From: Acorus gramineus
Lineage: Eukaryota > Streptophyta > Magnoliopsida > Acorales > Acoraceae
Direction: 5' to 3'
DNA length: 64,000 nt
Assembly: GCA_030737835.1 (NCBI GenBank)
Contig: CM060854.1
Coordinates: forward strand, 13,790,607-13,854,606
In this document: positions 58,401 through 64,000 of the stretch, piece after piece
Layout: each line of letters opens with the position of its first letter
Position numbering within the stretch: the stretch's first letter is position 1
Program-made: the position numbers and the translations under genes
The notes under the pieces: model-generated
Seen by the model: the letters and a program-made list of their open reading frames with translations, nothing else
Told to the model about the DNA's origin: nothing
Database searches by the model: none

Positions 58401-59333
58401 CGACCTGCCCGAGACAGCAACCCACCCTGTCCGAGCACCTCTACCACCACCCACCGGCCACCAATGGCCTTCGACCGCCCCCAACCACCTCCGACAGCCA
58501 CCCACAGCCGCCGACCACCACCCAACCTCAAAATCACCCTCCTAACAAGCATCTAAGCCAAAAAGAAGAGGAAAAAGAGCTTACCAAGGGAAGGAAGGGA
58601 TGTTCGGTTGCTCTCTGCGCACCGAAACGCCTCTCCAAGGGTCTCCACCACCAAGACCCCTTCCCACCTCCGAAATGGCTCCGATCTGAGGAGAAGAGAG
58701 GGCGGAAGAAAGGGCTAGACACGCCGGAATTCGAATTTGAAAGCACCGGGGTGTAGATCGGGACCGGATCTACCCTTTCTATGATTTAGGTTTTAAGCTT
58801 TGGGCACTCCAAGGGGCTCAAAAGCTTGAAAAAGAGAGAGGGGGAGAGAGAAAGCAAAAAGAGGAAGATGATGAATAGTGGGCAACCATTTTAGCTTTCT
58901 TTAAATAAGTCAAACCCCACTTAATTAGGGTTAACCAAACTTAATTAGGGCTAAGAGAGGTTAGGGGGGGTTTTAAGTGGGTTTGACTTGGGTCAACCCA
59001 ACCACACAAAAAGAAAAAAAGGTTGACCAAGTCATGGGCCCACTTTGACCGAGTCAAAACTCCCAATGATTTCTTGCTCGGTCAAAACCCGGATACGCCC
59101 CAGAACTGTGAAATTCTGAAACGTACCGGAATTCGATGAAATTTTTGTGAGTGGCTTGGAATGGCACCAGGACACATAATATGCAGTTATATTTCCAATC
59201 GGAGTCCTGAAACACAGGATGATAGCTAATAGTCCAAAATTTTACGGTTCCGATCGAAAAACGAAAAAAACTCAAAAACTGCCAAAATGCTCCAATGGTT
59301 ACCAGCAGGCCAAAAAGTGACACATATATAACA
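52406..59333 (-). mobile_element. Solo Tekay-type LTR in gag, TSD GTGGA, itself interrupted
   Basis: On the minus strand it starts TGTTATATATGTGTCAC at 59333 and ends GGCGTGACA at 52406. GTGGA flanks it on both sides. The insert 53025-56591 plus one TAATC duplicate splits it; the LTR proper is 52406-53024 plus 56597-59333, about 3356 bp. It keeps the mini-exon near 57608-57643 (LDGRSRDNPDT), hairpin modules near 52930 and 56670, the third exon near 52750 (VSSESDLEEELPEGLHQ, stop), and a GC-rich core at about 57770-58380. A 105-bp LTR stretch is duplicated near 56820-56980. Confidence 0.92.
53025..56591 (-). mobile_element. Solo Tekay-type LTR nested in another solo LTR, 3567 bp, TSD TAATC
   Basis: On the minus strand it starts TGTTATATATGTGTCAC at 56591 and ends with GGCGTGACG (final A changed to G) at 53025. 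TAATC at 53020-53024 is repeated at 56592-56596. Its third exon carries the longer variant VVTEPELEPEQ, like the solo LTR at 10424, and it has the same duplicated leader block (near 54130-54370), so these two are close relatives. The stem of one hairpin is GTGGTTCG/CGAACCAC (about 53565). The GC-rich core spans about 54840-55800. Confidence 0.92.
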
Positions 59334-59915
59334 GTGGACGTGGTACCTCTCGACCTTTGGAGGTTCCCGGACCTAGCAGAGGTGAGGATGCTAGTCCTCG
59401 GCTATGGGGCCAGGATTGGCGAAGGAGCCTCCTGAATGGGAACGTGCTTTCGCTCGGATAGCAGATTTGGTGGAGACTCAGTCGAGAGCATTAGAGGCCC
59501 AGACGAGGGCGTTAGCTGAGCAGGCTAGAGAGATTCAGGAGCTAAGGGCAGCCCGTGATGCAGTTCCACAGGTCCCCATGGTGGCAGATCCGCATGTGGT
59601 ACCCGATGTACCCCCTGCTCCCGTGGTGATTCCAGCGGTAGAGGTTCAGGACCCCCTGGAGAGGGAGGTGGAGCTAGAGGCTGCAGCGCGAGTGCACCAG
59701 AGTGGCCTCACTGCCTTTCTGAAGCTCCACCCTCCCGAGTTCCATGGACAGACGGCGGATCCCCTTGCCCCTGAGAGATGGTTGATGGAGGTGGACAAGA
59801 TCTTCTCGACCATGCATTGCACCGATCACCAGCGAGTCTCCCTGGCGACCTTCATGCTGAAGGGTAGCGCCGCCGACTGGTGGGCTACCCGATCGGTGGA
59901 CATTCCCGAGGGTGT
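59334..59915 (+). pseudogene. gag: Gag of the outer Tekay element, continuation
   Basis: It resumes with GTGGACGTGGTACC and soon shows the coiled-coil stretch (RIADLVETQSRALEAQTRAL) and gag core ([42 protein letters not shown]). At about 59915 the sequence jumps from gag into protease-region sequence (a fragment matching EHEFPVELV). The zinc knuckle, most of protease and the front of RT are deleted. Confidence 0.88.
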
Positions 59916-59967
59916 ACCGTGGCGATTGCGGAGAATGAGTTTCCAGTAGAGTTAGTAGTGTTCATTA

Positions 59968-60163
59968 AGGGTGATGTCTTCTTCTAGTCTTCCTTCTCTG
60001 GATTAAGGGGCCTTGCGAGGTCAGCGTTGAGACCCGGGCTAGGGTACTCTGTGTTCCTTGTTTGGTTGTCGGGATATCCTATATCGGGACCTCATGGTGC
60101 CCTCCCAAGGTTTCTTTTCCCAGTCAAGGAATACCTTGGAAGCATCAAATTGATGGTGGATTA
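59968..60163 (+). repeat. LTR-derived cassette in pol, copy 3
   Basis: It starts AAGGGTGATGTCTTCTTC, carries the LTR block GGGGCCTTGCGAGG to TTTCTTTTCCCAG, and ends CATCAAATTGATGGTGGA. It is flanked by GTAGTGTTC on the left and AAGTGCGAGTTTTGGTTGGA on the right, the same joins as in the minus-strand element at 4758-4952. Confidence 0.75.
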
Positions 60164-61262
60164 AGTGCGAGTTTTGGTTGGAGCGTATGGCCTTTCTGGG
60201 CCACGTGATTTCCGACGAGGGCATATCTGTGGACCCGGACAAGACGCTCGCCATGTCGAATTGGCATCGACCGTCGAACCCCCACAGAGATTCGGAGCTT
60301 CCTGGGCTTGGCGGGTTATTACAGGAGGTTTGTTGAGGGTTTCTCGAAGATACCTCTTACCCACCTCACTCAGAAGGATGTCCAGTTCGAGTGGTCCGCG
60401 TCTTGCGAGGAGAGCTTCCTGGAGTTGAAGCGAAGGCTCACCTCAGCGCCAGTTCTTACCCTTCCGTCTGGGAGTGGTGGGTTCGCAGTTTACTCCGATG
60501 CATCGCGGTTGAGTGTGGGTTGCGTCCTGATGCAGCACGGTAAGGTTGTGGCTTACGTGTCGCGTCAGTGAAGCCCCATGAGCAGAATTTCCCCACCCAT
60601 GACCTTGAGTTGGCAGCGATCATCTTTGCGCTGAAGATGTGGAGGCATTACCTCTATGGTGAGAAATTCGAGCTCTTTACTGATCACAAGAGCTTGACTT
60701 ATCTGCAGTCCCAGCCGGAGCTCAACAGGCGTCAGAGACGTTAGGTTGAGTTCCTGAAGGACTATGATTGTGACATCGCTTACCATCTTAGTAAGGCGAA
60801 TGTCGTGGCGGATGCTCTCAGCAGGCAGCCCTTGGGCATGGCCGCCCACTTGGCTGTATGTCGTTGGAGGCTTCTAGAGGAGGCCACTTGCTGGATCAGC
60901 ATTCGAGAGACACCTGCGGGTGGCTTTTTGGCCAGGCTAGTGGTGCAGCCCATTCTTCTCGATGAGATCCGCACGGCTCAGAGGTAGGATCCTCACTTTC
61001 TAGTCCTCTCTGAAGGCGTCGCCCGGGGCGAGCGTCCGGACTACCAGATTCGCGAGGACGGGATCCTGCGGTTAGAGGTCGAGTATGCATTCCTAACGAC
61101 GCAGAGCTGAAGTAGAAGATCTTGGACGAGGCCCATCGTTCGAGGTACACAGTGCATCCTGGTGGCACGAAGATGTACAGGGGCCTTCGTCGTGGCTACT
61201 GGTGGCGCGGGATGAAGACGGATATTGCCCGTTTCGTTGCCCGTTGCTTGGTATGCCAGTAG
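60164..61262 (+). pseudogene. pol: RT C-terminus, RNase H and integrase N-terminus, decayed
   Basis: It begins inside RT ([17 protein letters not shown]) and passes through [11 protein letters not shown], RNase H ([18 protein letters not shown]) and VADALSRQP-like [10 protein letters not shown] one-base loss near 60570, TAG at about 60743, TAG near 60987 and TAG at 61259 (in the CLVCQ zinc region, Gln to stop) break it. The order matches the intact pol at 39860-41000. Confidence 0.9.
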
Positions 61263-62384
61263 GTGAAGTCGGAGCATCAGCGCCCTGCGGGGAAGCTGCA
61301 GTCCATTGAGATTCCTCAGTGGAAGTGGGAGCAGATCACCATGGACTTCGTTTCGGGTTTGCCGAGGTCACGTTTGGGTCGCGATGCCATCTGGGTAATC
61401 GTCGACCGACTGACGAAGTCCGCTCATTTCCTCCCCATCCGACTCACTGATTCTCTGGGCAACCTGGTGCAGTTGTTTATCTCCGAGATTGTTCGTCTCC
61501 ATGGCACTCCCGTTAGCATCATTTATGACCGAGATGCGCAATTTACTTCGAGGTTCGGGCGCACCCTCCAGCACGCCCTTGGTACGAACCTCCACTTCAG
61601 TACAGCGTTTCATCCGCAGACGGACGGCCAGTCAGAGAGGACAATTCAGACCTTGGAGAACATGCTACGAGCTCGCGTTCTCGATTTTGGGGGCAGTTGG
61701 GAGAGGCATCTTCCGTTGGTGGAGTTTGCCTACAACAACAGCTACCACTCGAGTATCAGGATGGCTCCATACGAGGCGCTCTATGGCCGCAGCTGCAGGT
61801 CCCCCTTGTGTTGGGACGAGGTCGGAGAGCACCAGTTGGAGGGACCAGAGATCATCCACCAGACCTCAGAGATGGTCAAGACAATTCGCGAGCGTATCCG
61901 AGTCGCTCAGAGTTGTCAGAAGAGCTACGCCGATCATTGTCGCCGTGAGCTCGTCTTCGAGGTTGGTGACCATGTCTTCCTGAAGGTGTCCCCGATGAAG
62001 GGCATCTTCCGTTTCGGCGTGCGGGGCAAGCTGAGTCCGCGTTTCATTGGACCGTTCCTCATCCTCGAGGGAGTTGGGGAGGTGGCCTATCGCATAGTTT
62101 TGCCCCCACAGTTGGCTCAGGCCCATGACGTCTTCCATGTCTCGCAGCCGAGGCGTTATGTCCACGATCCTGCTCATGTCATTCCGTTCGAGCTGCTCGT
62201 CTTCGAGCCAGACTTGTCATTCGTCGAGCAGCCGATCGAGTTCCTGGACCGCCGCGAGAAGAGGCTCCGCACCAAGATCGTCCATCTGGTCAAGGTGCGA
62301 TGGCAGCACCGTTACGGTGCCGAGGCCACTTGGGAGCTCGAGGACGCCATGCGTGACGCGTATCCGCATCTTTTCCCTTCCTAG
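61263..62384 (+). pseudogene. pol: Integrase core and chromodomain of the outer Tekay element
   Basis: An open frame of 373 codons begins just after an in-frame TAG. It contains the catalytic regions MDFVSG, YDRDAQF and [10 protein letters not shown], the GPF motif ([13 protein letters not shown]), and the chromodomain ([19 protein letters not shown] ... YPHLFPS). It has slight replacements relative to the intact copy. Lacking RT and the N-terminal zinc region it cannot act alone. Confidence 0.92.
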
Positions 62385-62420
62385 ATGTTCTTGTATTTAT
62401 TTTGAGGACAAAATTTCCTA

Positions 62421-62432
62421 AGGGGGGAAGAA
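62421..62432 (+). other. Polypurine tract of the outer Tekay element
   Basis: AGGGGGGAAGAA directly before the LTR start TGTTATATATG. Confidence 0.9.
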
Positions 62433-64000
62433 TGTTATATATGTGTCACTTTTATCCTTCTAGTCACCATTGGAGCATTCTGGCAGTTTTTTAACTTTTT
62501 CTTTTTTCGATCGGAACCGCTAAAATTTTGGACTTTTAGCTATCATCCTGAGCTTGAGGACTCCGATTGAAAATCTAACTACATATTATGTGTCCTGGTG
62601 CCATTTTAAGCCACTCACGAAAATTTCATTGAATTTCGGTAACGTTTCAGAATTTCGCAGTTCCAAATCGTATCCGGGTTTTGACCAAGCGAAAAGTCAT
62701 TAGGAGACTTGACTTGGTCAATGTTGACACTTGACTTGGTCAATTGGTTTTGTTTGCTAGTGTGGTTGGGTTGACTAGGGTCAAAGTGCACTTAAACCTA
62801 GCTAAACCTAATTAAACCTAATTAGTTCTAAGTGTAAGTGGTGAGTGTGTGAGGTGTGTGTGTGGGGTGACTTAAGGTCCACGCCCAAGAATAGTATTGC
62901 CCCTATTCATCTTCTTCTTCATTTCAAGCTCTCTCAATCTCTCTCTCCCTCTCTTTAAACCCCCCATTTGATCTAGCTAGAGTGGTTGAACAAGAAAACC
63001 CTAGAAGGAGAAAAGGAAGGTGAGGACCCGATCTATCTTTCCATGGTGTTAGATTTCCATTACCCTTTGTTTTTCCTCCTCTCATGGCACCTCTTCTCCT
63101 CTGTTTTCATCCCCTCTTAGGCTGAGAAGAGGGCTTTGTGGTGGTGGTCTTGGTAGTGGCAAATCGGTGTGCGAAGAGCACCCGAATTCCTCCCCTTCCC
63201 TTCCTCTCTTTGGGTAAGCTTTCCTCCTCCCTTTTTCTTGTGTAGATGCTTGTTTAGGGTTGCATATGGGTATGCATGGCATGCATGGTGGTTAGGGGGT
63301 TGGAGGGGGGTTGTTGGGGGTGTGGGAGTGGATCGAGCGCGCGTGCGGGGTCATCCGCGCGTGTGCGTGAGAGCCTGCGCGCGCAGGTAAGCGCAGGCAG
63401 GCGCAGGCGCGTAGTCGGGCGCGCTGGCGGGCGTGCGCGCGTGCGCGCGGGCTGTACGCGCGGGCGTGCGAGCGGGAGCTGCGCAGGGGGCGCAATGCAC
63501 GAGGGGTTACTGCGCTGGGGCGCAGTGCGTGCGGGTGTGCGCGCGAGGTGCTGCGCTGGGGCGCAGTGCGCGCGGGTGCACCCGGGGCTGGACGCGCGGT
63601 GCGCGCGAGACCGCAGCGGCAGCGTGTCTGGGCGCTCGGGCTGGGGCGCGGCAGCGCGCCTGGGTGCTCAGGCTGGGGCGCGGCAGTGCACCCGGGGCAC
63701 GGGGGTGCGTGCGTGCGAGCGCACCCGTGCGTGTGTGTGCGGGTGGCGGTGCGCATGGCTGCCCGGCAGTGCGGGAGTGTGTCGGGGCACTCGGACTCGC
63801 GTGCGTACGGGCCTGTGTGCATGCTTGTCCGAGTGTTGGGTATTTTTATCGTATTTCTTGCGTATTTGTCTATTATACTCACCATTTTGATTCCCATGTC
63901 TTGCAGATCTCGACGAGCGGTCACGCGATGACCCGGGAATTGGTGAGTGGGACAATCCAACCCAGTAGGGAGGCGTTCGATGCACGTAGACGTGCATTGC
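62433..64000 (+). mobile_element. 3' LTR of the outer Tekay element, cut by the window end
   Basis: It starts TGTTATATATGTGTCAC, has the first donor near 63213, the GC-rich core 63330-63790 and a mini-exon at 63907-63942 (frame LDERSRDDPGI) before GTGAGTGGG. Its U3 and core resemble the solo LTR at 31888 more than the LTRs of the full-length element. The window ends within the second intron. Confidence 0.9.

Overview
The window is nuclear DNA from a flowering (seed) plant with a repeat-rich genome. The evidence is a 12-exon plant-type sulfite-exporter TauE/SafE gene with GT-AG introns, Ty3/gypsy elements with initiator-Met-tRNA primer sites and a Tekay-type chromodomain, and an Athila/Tat-type gag. 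There is no bacterial, plasmid or viral gene content. About four fifths of the window is retrotransposon sequence, most of it unusually long LTRs (3.0-4.6 kb).

Layout. 1-8823: a left-truncated plus-strand LTR abuts a minus-strand element (3' LTR remnant, scrambled gag-pol, complete 5' LTR at 5797-8823). 8824-10423: AT-rich DNA and a broken DJ-1/PfpI exon. 10424-13721, 14071-18673 and 20285-23877: three solo LTRs, each with a perfect 5-bp target-site duplication (AATGA, TTAAG, ACAAC). 24340-24945: a 92-bp minisatellite. 25634-29460: the only intact host gene, the TauE/SafE gene (485 aa). 31241-31738: a foldback (inverted-repeat) element. 31888-45484: a solo LTR with TSD TTACG, split by a full-length Tekay element (34185-45218) whose gag-pol carries two frameshifts. 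45943-47330: degenerate coding sequence of another plant transposon. 47602-51407: Athila/Tat LTR, PBS and gag, truncated. 51398-64000: a rearranged Tekay element whose gag is split by a solo LTR (52406-59333, TSD GTGGA), itself split by another solo LTR (53025-56591, TSD TAATC).

The most interesting material is inside the LTRs. Each reads like a self-contained transcription unit: TATA box, a first splice donor, a CpG/GpT-rich intron, a 36-nt mini-exon, then a second intron, and a third exon whose frame encodes a conserved acidic peptide ending at a conserved stop. The second intron holds a G-tract array with G-quadruplex pattern followed by a stem-loop whose base pairs covary between copies. 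A diverged 4.6-kb LTR family keeps the same architecture (G-tracts, then hairpin; mini-exon of the same size) with different stem sequence. The mini-exon and a GAATTC-type palindrome also show compensatory pairs. Because the G-tract/hairpin module lies in an intron, it would remain only in unspliced genomic RNA, as retroviral packaging signals do. That role is inference.

I read exon boundaries and TSDs by eye. Element ages, percent identities and transcription cannot be settled here.
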